The notes under the pieces: model-generated
The model's database searches: none
What the model was told of the DNA's origin: nothing
What the model saw: the letters and a program-made list of their open reading frames with translations, nothing else
Shown: in pieces, positions 42,305 to 52,517 of the stretch
How positions within the stretch are numbered: position 1 is the first letter of the stretch
Layout: each line of letters starts with the position of its first letter
Assembly: GCA_928724745.1 (NCBI GenBank)
Contig: CAKMXJ010000015.1
Span: 310,001 to 374,000 of the forward strand
Direction: 5' to 3'
DNA: 64,000 nucleotides
Source of the DNA: Anthracocystis setariae
Taxonomy: Eukaryota > Basidiomycota > Ustilaginomycetes > Ustilaginales > Ustilaginaceae
Program-made: the position numbers and the translations under genes

Positions 42305-43267
42305 GTAAGTTCCGTTCCATGCTGCGTCGGCCTTTCGCTGTCGGACAGTTCCGTGTGATACCTGTCGAGATCCAAGCGGTGCGTGCTCTTCGCAATCCCT
42401 CTTTGTTTCCGATACTTGGCCCTAACAGACCGACGCTCGTTCCGAGAATGCCAACTCAATCCTCAACTCAGTCTAATGGCATTGCATCCACTCGTCGATT
42501 TGATCACATCGCTTGCTATTCGATCTGAACAAGGACTGGCGGAAAACCCTGCCAATCGCAATAGTGGAACGTCGAAGTCGCACACGAATCCGGCCTTGAC
42601 AGGCAAAACCACCCTATCGCAGGGGTCCTATCTCCTAGACCGATGCCTACATTGTGCACCCGAACACTCTTCCTCTTTGCTCTCCCACCTCTCAGTAACG
42701 AAACCCCCTTTGCCGTTGCACAACGAGACAGCATTCTCGACCAAATCCCGGCATACGCTTGTCGAAACCTCAGTGCCATGCACCCAGATCGTTCTTCTCA
42801 CCAACCAACAAAGACCAAATGCAACAAAGGCTACATACACCATGGCAGCCTGTCCCACCACCTCATGAAAGACTCAAAAATGTTGCAATCAAAACCCAAC
42901 TCGTCAAAGCAAAAGTCGAGCTTAAAGGTGAGACGAATAATTTGCAGATCGTGCTTAATAAGAAAGTGTCGAATTATGTAGAGCAACGAGAACAGCGAAG
43001 TCGAAGATGGAACAGGAAAGCGAAGCGAACCGTCAGACCTGCAGCGCATGACAAGAACCGGGACAAAGATGATACGCCACCTTGACCTCGACTCATCTAC
43101 GAGCGGAACTGTTTATGAAAGAATGTGTTTCTAGTTGGAAGGAAGCGATTTGTAGCTGAGTAGCAGTGGGGTACTAGGGCAAGAAAGCTGTTTGCCAGCC
43201 CAGCGGAAGCGAGGCCATCCGCGTGTGGCAAGCCAACGGGTAAAACTGCGAGAACAGGTCGAGTGGC

Positions 43268-46207
43268 TTACTCGTCCTCGATCTCGGTTCGGGGGTGGAA
43301 GGCCCAGAGCTCCTCGCCTTCGGCGTTCTTCTCGTGGACGATGGTGAGACGCTGGAGGTTGACGAAGAAGTCCTCGAGCACGGGGTTCTTCTGCGATCGG
43401 GTGCGTCGGCCGAGGTTGTTGAGCCACTCCCAACGGTTGAGCACGTAGTAGACAGCACCAACGATGGCAGTGACACCAATCGAGTAGGCGTACACACGCA
43501 CAACGGTGACAATGTCGGTCCAGCCACCGTGGGGAGCGGTGACGGGGTTGCGGTGAGGAGCGCCCGAGAGCCAGCCGAAGAGACAGAAGAGGGTAGCAAT
43601 GAGATCGACACCGAGAACGGCGCCGACGAGCTGCCACGAGGGAAGGGTGATGTCCGACTCGCCGCCACCAAGACGGGTGATAAAGATGAGCCAGTTCTCA
43701 GTGAGCGAGACTTCGAGGAAGAGAATCTCCTGAGTGTTACCGAAGTTCTGGATGACACCTCCGTTGTTGAGGAAAAGGGTACCACGGATGATCCACGTAC
43801 CGGCGGCGAGCAGGAGACCGAGGATGACCGAGATGATCCAGATCTTGGGCAACTGCCACTCGACGGGCTGCTTGGCGTGGGGAGCGTTGTCGTAAGCAAT
43901 GGCAATGGTGGCAACATCGGCGAAGAGGGCGATGAAGACGATCAGGTTGGAACGGATCACCTCGTCAAGGATGAGGATGGTGAGAACCAGGTAGATCTCA
44001 AGGTGGAGACAGAGCGAGATACGGTACTGGATGTAAGCCTTCATACGGTGGAAAATCTGACGGGCGACCTTGATCGAGGTGATGATGGTCGAGAGACCCT
44101 CGTCAAGGAAAACGACGTCGGCAGCAGAACGAGCAGCGTCGGAGGCACCCTCGACAGCGATACCACAGTCGGCCTTCTTGAGCGAGGGAGCGTCGTTGAC
44201 ACCGTCACCAGTCATGGCAGTCAAGTGGCCACGGTGCTGGAGCATCTCGACGACCTGGTACTTGTGCTCGGGGAACACCTCAGCGAAACCATCGGCAGCC
44301 TCGACAAAGTCGTGGATAGCGGAACCAGCCATACCACCCGAGCCAATGAGACGGTGCGAGTCGTAAACCTTGGTACCGAGAGCAAGCATCTTGCAGGTCT
44401 CCTTGGCGATAGCGACGGCGTCACCGGTAAGCATCTTGACGGCGATACCGAGCGACTGGGCCTCGGCGATGGTAGCGGCAGTGTCGGAACGGGGAGGGTC
44501 AAACATGGGAAGGAGACCAAGAAGCTTCCACTGGCCGTCGGTGTTCATGGCGACACCGAGCGAACGGAAACCACGCGAAGCAAAGTCACCAGCGACCTTT
44601 CGGTACTGGGCAGCAGTCTCGGCATCGGGAGCGCAAAGCTTGAGGATAGCGTTGGGGGCACCCTTGGCGGCGATGTACTGCTTGCCATCCTTCTCCACCT
44701 CGGCGGTGATACGCTTGGAGACAGGGTCGAAGGGGGTGAACTTGTGGGTGATCCAGCCCGAGGCGAGTTCGTCCTGGGCGCCGGGGTAGTCCTTGAGGGT
44801 GGAGATGGTAACCTTGTCGATGGGGTCGAGCGACTTGACGTTGTGTGACGAGGCAAGGGCAGCGACAGCCATCATGTAGTTGACGTCAACACCCTCGGAA
44901 GTGAAAGGCTCGTGGATGGAAAGCTTGTTGGCAGTAAGAGTACCGGTCTTGTCGGAGCAGAGAACGTCGACACCAGCGAGCGATTCAATGGCGGTGAGCT
45001 TCTGAACGATAGCCTGACGCTTGGCGAGGTAAGCGGCACCGACAGCCATGGTGGTGGTGGTGACACAGGGAAGACCGACGGGAACACCGACGATGAGGAA
45101 GATAAGGGTGTAGATGAGCAGGTTGTTCTCCTTGGGGGTGGCAATACCGGTGTTGCGGTAGAAGCCGCCGATCCAGAAGATGAGGGCGAAGACGATGACA
45201 AGGAAGAGAAGGGCGGAACCGATCGAGCCCATGACCTTCTGGAAGTGACCCTCGGATTCGCCACCAAGGACGAGAGCAGCAGTGCGACCGACGAAAGTCT
45301 GCTTGGCGATGTCGGTGCAGAGAACGTAAGCCTTACCGCGCTTGCAACCGGTGGTGTAGAAGACGGTGTCACCAATGTGCTTGTCGACGGCGAGCGATTC
45401 TCCGGTAATGGCAGACTGGTCACAAGCAATGATAGCAGGACCCTTGTCGACACCCTCTTCATCGTCGTCATCATCGTTGCGACGCGAAGCACGGGCCTTT
45501 TCGAGGATAGCAGCGGCCGCGGAGCCGTCCTTGTCCTCGTAGGCAGCCAGAACGCGACCATCACAGGGAACCGTCTTGCCGTCCTCGATGACGACAATGT
45601 CGCCGGGAACGAGGTCACGAGCCTCGATCTCGACCTCGTGGCCGTCACGGATGACAGTGGAGCGAAGAGCGATACCAGCCTTGAGCTGGGCAACAATGTC
45701 ACCGGCTTGCTTCTCTTGGTACCAACCGACGAAGGCGTTGAGCATCAAGATAGCAATGATAACACCAAAGTCGATCCAGTCACGAAGACCGGCGGCGAGG
45801 ATGACAGCAAGTTCCATGACGTACAGAACGGGACCACGGAAGAAACCAATAAACTTGAGCAACAGATTCTCCTTGGGAGACTCGAGCTCGTTGTAACCAA
45901 AGAGAGCGCGACGCTTGTGGACATCGGCTTCAGAGACACCGGAGCGCATGTCGGTCTCGAGCCAGGAGGCGGGCACCTTCTGGGCGACCTCCTCGACCTC
46001 GCCGTGCTTGTTGACACGGACCTCCTTGGTCTTCCAGAAGAAGGGGAACTGGCGCTTCTTGACAACGTGAGTCTCATCCTGACCTTCTTCGTCGGAACTC
46101 GTGCCCTTTTGGGATCGGATGAAGTCGATGAGGGTAGCGTACTCCTCAGAGACACCACCGAGGGCCTTGTCGTTCCTACCCTCCTGGGTAGCGGAGCTGT
46201 CTGACAT
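43268..46207 (-). CDS. pma1: Plasma-membrane H+-ATPase (P3A type)
   Basis: A 979-residue protein from ATG 46207, uninterrupted in its coding part. P-type ATPase landmarks are all visible: the actuator TGES motif, the phosphorylation motif CSDKTGTLT with D419, the TGDGVNDAPSLKKAD hinge motif, and about ten membrane helices. The enzyme pumps protons out of the cell with ATP and sets the membrane potential that drives nutrient uptake. An acidic insert of about 35 residues (with a DDDDDEE run) sits in the actuator domain ahead of the TGES motif; inserts here are common in basidiomycete PMA proteins. The C-terminal tail corresponds to the regulatory domain and ends WAFHPRTEIEDE. Codon use is strongly biased to C-ending codons, as in highly expressed fungal genes, and this leaves very long open frames on the opposite strand. 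A probable 5'-UTR intron lies immediately upstream. Confidence 0.97.
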   Translation of the reverse strand: MSDSSATQEGRNDKALGGVSEEYATLIDFIRSQKGTSSDEEGQDETHVVKKRQFPFFWKTKEVRVNKHGEVEEVAQKVPASWLETDMRSGVSEADVHKRRALFGYNELESPKENLLLKFIGFFRGPVLYVMELAVILAAGLRDWIDFGVIIAILMLNAFVGWYQEKQAGDIVAQLKAGIALRSTVIRDGHEVEIEARDLVPGDIVVIEDGKTVPCDGRVLAAYEDKDGSAAAAILEKARASRRNDDDDDEEGVDKGPAIIACDQSAITGESLAVDKHIGDTVFYTTGCKRGKAYVLCTDIAKQTFVGRTAALVLGGESEGHFQKVMGSIGSALLFLVIVFALIFWIGGFYRNTGIATPKENNLLIYTLIFLIVGVPVGLPCVTTTTMAVGAAYLAKRQAIVQKLTAIESLAGVDVLCSDKTGTLTANKLSIHEPFTSEGVDVNYMMAVAALASSHNVKSLDPIDKVTISTLKDYPGAQDELASGWITHKFTPFDPVSKRITAEVEKDGKQYIAAKGAPNAILKLCAPDAETAAQYRKVAGDFASRGFRSLGVAMNTDGQWKLLGLLPMFDPPRSDTAATIAEAQSLGIAVKMLTGDAVAIAKETCKMLALGTKVYDSHRLIGSGGMAGSAIHDFVEAADGFAEVFPEHKYQVVEMLQHRGHLTAMTGDGVNDAPSLKKADCGIAVEGASDAARSAADVVFLDEGLSTIITSIKVARQIFHRMKAYIQYRISLCLHLEIYLVLTILILDEVIRSNLIVFIALFADVATIAIAYDNAPHAKQPVEWQLPKIWIISVILGLLLAAGTWIIRGTLFLNNGGVIQNFGNTQEILFLEVSLTENWLIFITRLGGGESDITLPSWQLVGAVLGVDLIATLFCLFGWLSGAPHRNPVTAPHGGWTDIVTVVRVYAYSIGVTAIVGAVYYVLNRWEWLNNLGRRTRSQKNPVLEDFFVNLQRLTIVHEKNAEGEELWAFHPRTEIEDE

Positions 46208-46209
46208 GG

Positions 46210-46610
46210 CTAGTAAGAAACCCTAATTGGGCGCTTTGTCAGACGCTATAAAGAGTCGAGGCGAATGGGGAAAGAATGCAAGAGGAAAGGGTACGAGGGT
46301 GGGGGAAGGTGGCAACATGAGGAGAAAACATGCAAAGCGGGATGGCAAAGAACACAGTGGGCAAAGTGTCAGTAATGCTGCCAGGTAGCTTTGTCGAAAG
46401 TTGGCTTGCGCACCGCCATTTTGCCAGACAGCACGCAGTTTGAGCCAGAGCGCCAAGTCGACGTGCGCTAGAGCTCGTTTGCAACCAGATATACTTGAGG
46501 CGAGAGAGATTCCAGTTGCAGGGCAGGTGGCGAGAGCGGCCAAGTTGCAATGAGGCCCATGTGCGCAATGGCGGCGGTGGACGCAAATCAAGCCAGAGAA
46601 GGATACTTAC
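46210..46610 (-). other. Probable 5'-UTR intron of pma1
   Basis: On the minus strand a strong donor, GTAAGTATCC, begins at 46610, and an acceptor, TTACTAG, ends at 46210, two bases before the pma1 ATG. The 401-nt interval is longer than the coding introns in this window. Large introns in the leader are known in several highly expressed fungal genes and can raise expression; that this one is used is inference. Confidence 0.55.
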
Positions 46611-47729
46611 GTGGTTGTTGAAAATTGCTCGCGATGTGGCGGCGTCGAGGGAAACTCTCTCACTCTACCAAAGAGACTGCTTCAAGAAGATGAAACAGTA
46701 GGCTCGGTAGTGGGTGAATTGCGATGCGACGAGTAGCGCTGGTCGGTCGCAGAGAGGATGGAGTCGGGGGGGATGGATAGAGAGGGAGGGGGGAAAGGAT
46801 GGAACTTGAAGATGATGGTGAGTCGGAAGATAGGACGAGGTTGAGACGGGATGTTGTATCTACGACGGCGACGGGGGGGAGGAGGATTGGCGGGTTGTTT
46901 ATGAGGGGGGCAAATAGGGGATGAGGCTCTGGAACTCGCCGGGAAGACCAGGGCCAGAGGAACCGATTGGACGATTGCGGCGGACGAGGCAAGAACGGCA
47001 GCGGTCACAGTCGAAATCCTCTTGCAGCAGACAGAGACGAGCAAAAAAAAACAACGGAAGCGGCCAAGCTCGAACCAAATACAGTCCAACAGCCTCATCC
47101 ATCGGCGGCGGCGGCGGCTTCTGCTGCTGCTTCTGCTGCTGCTTCTGCTTCTGCCGTTCGAAATGCACGCACAGACAAAGATCACCTGCGCTTGCCTCTG
47201 CCTGCAGATGTTCCAAACGGCGGAATTCAAGTCAGGGTTGACTGCGGGCCAGGTGCCTAACAAACATGTCGACATGGCTCGAGAGCCCTTTTGTGCACCA
47301 ATTTAATTTTTTTTTTCAAATTTCCAACAAGCGAGGGGACGGCAGGCGAAAAACTTTTTTTCCTTTTTTTTTTTTTTGGTTTTCTCTCTCTCTCTGAGAA
47401 GACTCCCGCACTGGGTGAGTCTGGCGGAAAATGTCGGTGCCTTCGATCAAGTTGACGCACAAACCCTCTGCCGTGCCAGAACAATGGACTGGAAAGGCAT
47501 GCCCCCCATGGCCCAACTTGGGCCTGACTGAATGCATTTCGACTCTGATCCGCTCCCCACCCTCACTCACCGCAAACCAGCCGCGCAAGGCAAAGGCAAA
47601 GGCAAAGGCAGCGGCAGCGGCAATGCTGCGAAGCGCAATCAGAGCATACCCGTGCAGATTGGGTTTACAATCTACCAAGCGAGCATGACCGCCTCTTGCA
47701 GCGAAAAGCGTCGAACTGTATCCCTATCC

Positions 47730-47750
47730 AATCAAATCAAATCAAATCAG
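47730..47750. repeat. ATCAA pentanucleotide repeat
   Basis: Four copies of a five-base unit, followed by looser CAATC-type repeats to about 47785. Confidence 0.8.
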
Positions 47751-48014
47751 ACAAAACAACCCAAATCAATCCAATCAATCCGGTGGATTTGCAACACTGT
47801 CTGACAGGTGCTCAACACAAATGCGGCATCTGACCACATACTGTAAGCATGCAATAGATAGCTACCCACTACTACTCTGGTCACAATATGCTACTGTGCT
47901 GTACAGTACTGCTCTGGATTCCAACGGTACTGTATGCAGTAAACACAGATTCGGGCCGCAACCAGGCTGTCACCGCGTTCAACGACAAATCCTGCCTGAC
48001 TAAATGCACTTGGG

Positions 48015-48036
48015 CAACCAACCAACCAACCAACCA
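48015..48036. repeat. AACC tetranucleotide repeat
   Basis: Five copies of ACCA/AACC in the gene-poor region upstream of pma1. Confidence 0.8.
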
Positions 48037-48866
48037 GGGTGGTACTGTATCTCGAACGGTTCCCAGCCGTTGCGATAGCCATGACTTTCTGCCAGGCTAG
48101 CATCCTGCCCGCTCTAGCCGTCGTCTCTGCTTACCCTTGAACCAGCTCGATGCAGGAGCCCATCTGTGTAATTATGGTGACACTTATCTTGATCGACGTT
48201 GCCAAAGTGCGTCAACTTTTGGGGGTCTAGCATCGATTGCGGCCGTGTATCGCACACACACTTCTTGAGCCTCAGTCTTTGCATCGACGACGGCGAGGTG
48301 CTGAACGACTGCACTGCAGTGCTTTTACCAAGTGAACTTGGTCGACTTTTCCTCGACGAGGCTGCGTTGGTTGCATCGTGGGGCACCGCTCTGTAGCTTG
48401 CTGCGCGACCAAGCCCTTTGCGTGTTTTGGTCGTAGATGATGGGGGCACGTCGCACGCACATTACTTCGATTGCATGCAGCTACTGTACATAGACTCTAT
48501 CAAAGCAAATTGCGGGCGCGATACGCGTCCCTGTAACCAAATTCCACCATACTGTAGCTGCGACATAGAAGTCATTCAACCGCTTCTTGCATTTCATTTT
48601 CTTCTCGACAGAAGGAATTCAGATTGGCCATCCCAAAACCAAACACTCGAGGGCTTTGCGCATTCGCATTCGCATTCAGCATCAAGCATGATGGCTAAGA
48701 AGCTGCTGCCTCAGCTTTCATGTGAGATGCAGTATCCACGCAACAGTGACACTGCAATAATAACAGCTCGTTGGCTACAGCGGCAGAGGTAGAAGGTCGA
48801 AATTGACCGACAAAACCCCTTACCTGAAAACAAAGATCAGAGAATACGATCACAGAGAGAGAAATT

Positions 48867-49319
48867 CTACCAGCTTTGTGGCTCGCGAGGTGATGGAGAA
48901 CTTTCATCGACTTCTTCTTCTTCTTCAGGCTCCACAAAGCGTCTTTCTTCGACGAGTATCTGTCCTGGAACCAAGGGTCGCTGTTGCAAGGGAGGCCGTT
49001 CTAGGCTGGCTCTCTCTGCCCAGTAAGCTTGAAGCTGCGTCAACCTACGCTCAAACATCGACGCAAAAGTCAGGCTGCTCTCTCGACGCATTTTCCGGCA
49101 TTTGTGTATTTTTGTTATTTTTCTTGTTATTGTTTTATTAATAATTGATGCCAGATGGCTCGATGCACGGGCAGGCAGGGCGTGATCATCGCAGCGCATT
49201 TTCGCGGTCGGTTCCTCGTCTGTGTTCCCCCCTGAACATAGCAACAGCATAACGCCGTCATTCGACAGTGCAGTATCCTTGGAAAACAGCAACAAGTTTG
49301 CACCTTTGGTCAGGGCCAT
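48867..49319 (-). CDS. Hypothetical 150-residue protein, doubtful
   Basis: An ATG-initiated frame with no recognised domain. The N-terminal half looks random. The C-terminal 70 residues are more protein-like, with a helical segment (FASMFERRLTQLQAYWAERA), then PLVPGQILVEERRF and an acidic tail with five consecutive Glu. A shorter version starting at an internal ATG around 49091 is equally possible. It could be noise or the last exon of a spliced gene. Confidence 0.22.
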   Translation of the reverse strand: MALTKGANLLLFSKDTALSNDGVMLLLCSGGNTDEEPTAKMRCDDHALPARASSHLASIINKTITRKITKIHKCRKMRRESSLTFASMFERRLTQLQAYWAERASLERPPLQQRPLVPGQILVEERRFVEPEEEEEVDESSPSPREPQSW

Positions 49320-49890
49320 GATTCTCGGCTCAACGCCACACTACTACTTGTATCTCCGATCGTACGATAACGAACACCCGCCGAAACTTGACCCTTCCAG
49401 CTGCCAGCTACCAGCTACCAGCTACCAGCCCCCGGCCCCCCAAACCCAACCTTGCTCGACCACACCCCACCCTCGATCCCAGCTGGGCTTCCATCCTGTG
49501 TCTTTTGCGGCTTGCAAGCGTGTTGGACATGCGGTGCCGGTAGAACCTCGCTGCTTTGGAAAGACGCCCTTCTCAGCTCGTACCTTCAATATGCTGTCAG
49601 AAGAGCGGATGAAGATCTTCTTCTCGAGATCAGGCCTACTTGGCGTAAGAGCGACATGGAATTTTAGCTTGGGGGTTTGTCTCAGAGATAGAAGTCCTCC
49701 TTCCAAATGTCGTGCTCGTGTTTGGCGGTGGCCAGTGTATCTGCCCTCGGCAAGTCGGTTTCCGGTATTTCTTCTGATGGAAGTGTTGCCCCTGCCATGT
49801 CCTTTTGCCGAAAATCGTTGCTCGAAGCTGATTGGTTCTGCCTGACGTGACGAGGTGTTTGTAGTAGTAGCCTCCAAATCGGGCTGCAGC

Positions 49891-49915
49891 TACTGTACTG
49901 TACTGTACTGTACTG
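49891..49915. repeat. TACTG pentanucleotide repeat (five copies)
   Basis: Five perfect TACTG units followed by AGCTGTACA. The unit is half of the TACAGTACTG palindrome that recurs in the non-coding DNA of this window. Confidence 0.9.
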
Positions 49916-50316
49916 AGCTGTACATGGCCGCTCGACCAGCTGGACCGGATCCGTAGTACATGTTGCGATCATGATGCAGTCTAGCATACGACCTTTTGTC
50001 TAGCTTGCAGCCACTACTGTATGCCTGCGTCAAAGCGCCTGCCACAGAGTACGAGAACCACGATAGATAGCCATGCAGATCAACCCACTGTGCCCTACCT
50101 TATGCATGATTACGGCCCTGAAGATCTTGAAATAGCTCCCTGCGTCGGACGTCAGCATGTGGCCATCCACCTACCGGTTCCGGGTTGAAACGGCGACATA
50201 GCGACATGCGGTTTGGAATGAACAGTACAGTACCTCGTGGCGTACGATACAGTGCGGTAGCTGAACCCGATATCAATCACGATAGGACAAAGAGTTCGAA
50301 TTTTGCTCGGCCGCCG

Positions 50317-50338
50317 TTTTTTTTTTTTTTTTTTTTTT
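50317..50338. repeat. T22 homopolymer tract
   Basis: Uninterrupted T run. An A20 run lies about 235 bp downstream at 50573-50592, so the two tracts face each other as potential pairing arms, but their flanks match poorly. Confidence 0.9.
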
Positions 50339-50572
50339 GCCGAAGTCGACGAGAGTTCACTTTTGTGCCGTCGGTTTGCAGCCAAGAAGCCACGCGGTTG
50401 ACGCCCTCAAATCGGCCCACTTCGTGCGATTACGCCGCCTCTTGGCTCTCGCGCGCTGCTTTTGATCAATGGGTTGAGGGTAGATGACCATGACCACATT
50501 ATTAGTGGTCCTCAACGGGATCTGAACGCAGCAATTCGGGCCGTTGTCCGCCGTCCTGCCGCAAGCTTTGCG

Positions 50573-50592
50573 AAAAAAAAAAAAAAAAAAAA
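50573..50592. repeat. A20 homopolymer tract
   Basis: Uninterrupted A run, complementary to the T22 tract at 50317-50338. Confidence 0.9.
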
Positions 50593-50770
50593 GAAACATC
50601 ACATGTTGCAAAAAAGTCTGGAGAGGAAAATAGAGCGCAAAATAGTGGCGTTTTAAATGTATGAATAATTCCCGTCAAGTTCTAAACTGTCACTGCTGTC
50701 GTCAAGGTTGCTGAGACTGGCACCCGAGCAGACCAACGAGCTGCCAGGCCAATACCATCGCCGGCAAGTA

Positions 50771-52134
50771 CTAGACGAGCGTGATAGAGAGCAGCTCGAC
50801 CTGGCCATCCAGCATCGGGTCATGGGCTGAAGGAAAAACAGCCAGCATCGGTACATCGGGCAGGCTCGTTGCATCGGGAGAGCTCAGACTCGGACGTTGC
50901 AATTCCACGACTCGAGCATTCAGTCCGAACGAGGCTGTCACATCGGGGACAACGAGCAAAAGAAACGATGACAAGTGGTCAGCGATTGTCGCTTTCGGCG
51001 CCGATACCTTTTGTGCCGGAGCGCGACATCTTGGAACTCACCTAGCGATGCCTTGAATGCGGCATAAGTCTCCGGGTTGCGGATCGTGCTGGCCACGAGG
51101 GCTTGGCATGAGCGCGTGCCAGCTTCTAGACTGGCGCGGATCGTCTCAACAAGAGGATCGATCAGATCGGGGTCATACACCACATCGGCCGCCAGGATCA
51201 GTGTCGGTCTGGCTTCGGCCAGGAAGTTGAGCGTCGGTAGATCGTCTCTCTGTGGACTCTGCTGACGTTCGGCGCTGAGCTCGAGCCAGTCCAGCTCCCG
51301 GGTCTGCACAAGCGACGTTTTGGAATGCAGGTGGTTGAGCTGAAGGGTATCACGTGTGCGGGCGACTACTTGCCCAGGCATGTCCGTCAGACAAGTGCGA
51401 AGATCGCCTTGCGAGCCATTGAGCTGCTGAATCGCACAGACGGTTCCAACAAATCCAGCCCCCGACCCGAGCTCGAGAACGCTCGTACCATGCGTGGTGA
51501 CAAGGCAAGGCTCGTTCACCAAATGTGCCGCCAACCTCAGTCCAGCCTCCCAAGTCCGTAGACCGGTGGTACCCTTGGAGATCGCACTGCCCTCTTCCCT
51601 GATTGTGACTCTGGAGTAATGCGCCAACAGATCGTCCTTGGATTGGGTCGCAACCTCGTCGGACGAGCCTTTCAGTCGCGGCCAATAGTGCGTAGTGAAT
51701 TCGGCATCGGGTGCAGAAGCAGTTCCCGTTGCGAGACCAGAAGATGTGCTTGTCATCACCTCGATGTATCTTTCGAGCAAAGCTGCGTCCACCTCTGGAT
51801 ACTCAATCTCGGCGACTCCTTGCGACTGAAGCTGTTCACATTCAGCCTGCACTGCGGCGTCCAGTCGTGCACACAGTTCGCGAAGGAACAGCGTTTTATA
51901 TCTGCAAGTAGCTTCGAGCCTCGCATTCTGAAACAGATCGGTGTCGAGCTGTGCTTGGATGCGAACCAAGACGGAGTGGGATGGCCATACGAAAGAGTTG
52001 GATCTTGGCAGGATGCGTGCCTCGTACTGAATGAGAATGATGCGCCGTGCGAGTCTCAGTGTGGATGGTCCGGGGCCTTGGTGAGCGTTACGTGGACCAT
52101 GTTGGCCGTTGTCCTGCATATCCAGCCGATCCAT
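50771..52134 (-). CDS. FAM86/EFM3-like protein-lysine methyltransferase, two exons
   Basis: Exons are 52134-51042 and 50934-50771, joined across a 107-nt intron (GTGAGT...GACAG); the product has 418 residues. Codons upstream of 52134 stay open but have no ATG. The N-terminal helical block resembles the FAM86 N-terminal domain. The seven-beta-strand methyltransferase fold begins with RTWEAGLRLAAHLV, then the SAM-binding motif VLELGSGAGFVG, and later LILAADVVYDPDLIDPLVE, where family members have a D-x-x-Y-D motif. FAM86A in animals and Efm3 in yeast trimethylate a lysine in elongation factor 2. Without splicing, the first exon reads into intron sequence and ends in a basic, non-conserved tail, so the second exon is needed to complete the fold. 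It is divergent from RPA2. Confidence 0.85.
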
Positions 52135-52243
52135 CGTCCCGTTCCATGAGACATTCGCACCAACGGCGAAATGGTAGTAGTGGCAGCGTAGAAGGTCAAT
52201 TCTGGAAAGAACGAATAATATCGTAGCGTGCAATCTCGCGCGA

Positions 52244-52281
<38 letters not shown>

Positions 52282-52517
52282 ACGCTAAAGTGACACACTG
52301 CTATTGACGCGTAAATTACGCAAGGCGCGTAGGGTCTGAGAGTGCAACACGGTGATTTCTTCGAGGCGCAGTCGGCGCTCAGTTAGGGACGAGCTCACTG
52401 AGCCCCGCGCAGCTCCCTCACTCGCATCTGTTCAGACGCAGCTTTCTTCTTTACATCGACGACTTTGATCCTCCGAATCCGATACGCAATTGCAACAACC
52501 CCAACTCGCCGCTCAAC
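52135..52517. promoter_or_regulatory. Shared divergent promoter of the methyltransferase and RPA2 genes
   Basis: Only 383 bp separate the two start codons, so the genes must share or adjoin promoters. A (GA)n tract at 52248-52279 lies in the middle, and a pyrimidine-rich stretch precedes the RPA2 ATG. No transcription-factor site is claimed. Confidence 0.6.
52248..52279. repeat. (GA)n microsatellite
   Basis: A pure GA run of about 32 nt in the divergent promoter. Polypurine tracts in promoters often exclude nucleosomes or bind GA-specific factors; this is not shown here. Confidence 0.95.

Larger units (their letters stand above)
40814..43267. other. Intergenic region upstream of KDM5 and downstream of pma1
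   Basis: 2.45 kb. It holds the KDM5 promoter, a TTGAC/TTGAT-type repeat near 41476-41507, possible pieces of a small spliced plus-strand gene (42050-43085, listed separately) and the pma1 3' UTR. Confidence 0.45.
46611..50770. other. 4.2-kb gene-poor region upstream of pma1
   Basis: The region holds the pma1 promoter and leader, then sequence without recognisable genes up to the methyltransferase gene. Features include a CTG/TTC repeat at 47104-47157, T-rich tracts near 47310-47380, an ATCAA-type repeat at 47730, an AACC repeat at 48015, TACTG repeats at 49891 and long T and A tracts at 50317 and 50573. The only frame worth mentioning is the 150-codon one at 48867-49319, listed separately. 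Confidence 0.5.

Noticed and set aside
43295..44848. 517-codon plus-strand frame opposite pma1
   Set aside because: It is a shadow of the biased pma1 coding sequence, with Gly/Asp/Glu-rich composition and no recognisable domain.
44912..46204. 430-codon plus-strand frame opposite pma1
   Set aside because: Same cause as the other antisense frame; pma1 is intact on the minus strand.
47022..47306. Frame with a leucine run upstream of pma1
   Set aside because: The run is translation of a CTG/TTC repeat; the rest has no protein-like pattern.
49222..49845. 207-codon plus-strand frame, and a 151-codon minus-strand frame overlapping it
   Set aside because: Both look random in composition, and overlapping frames on both strands without domains suggest chance.
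50480..50570. tRNA-like B-box sequence on the minus strand
   Set aside because: A GTTCAGATCCC string is present, but flanking bases do not form the T stem or an acceptor stem.
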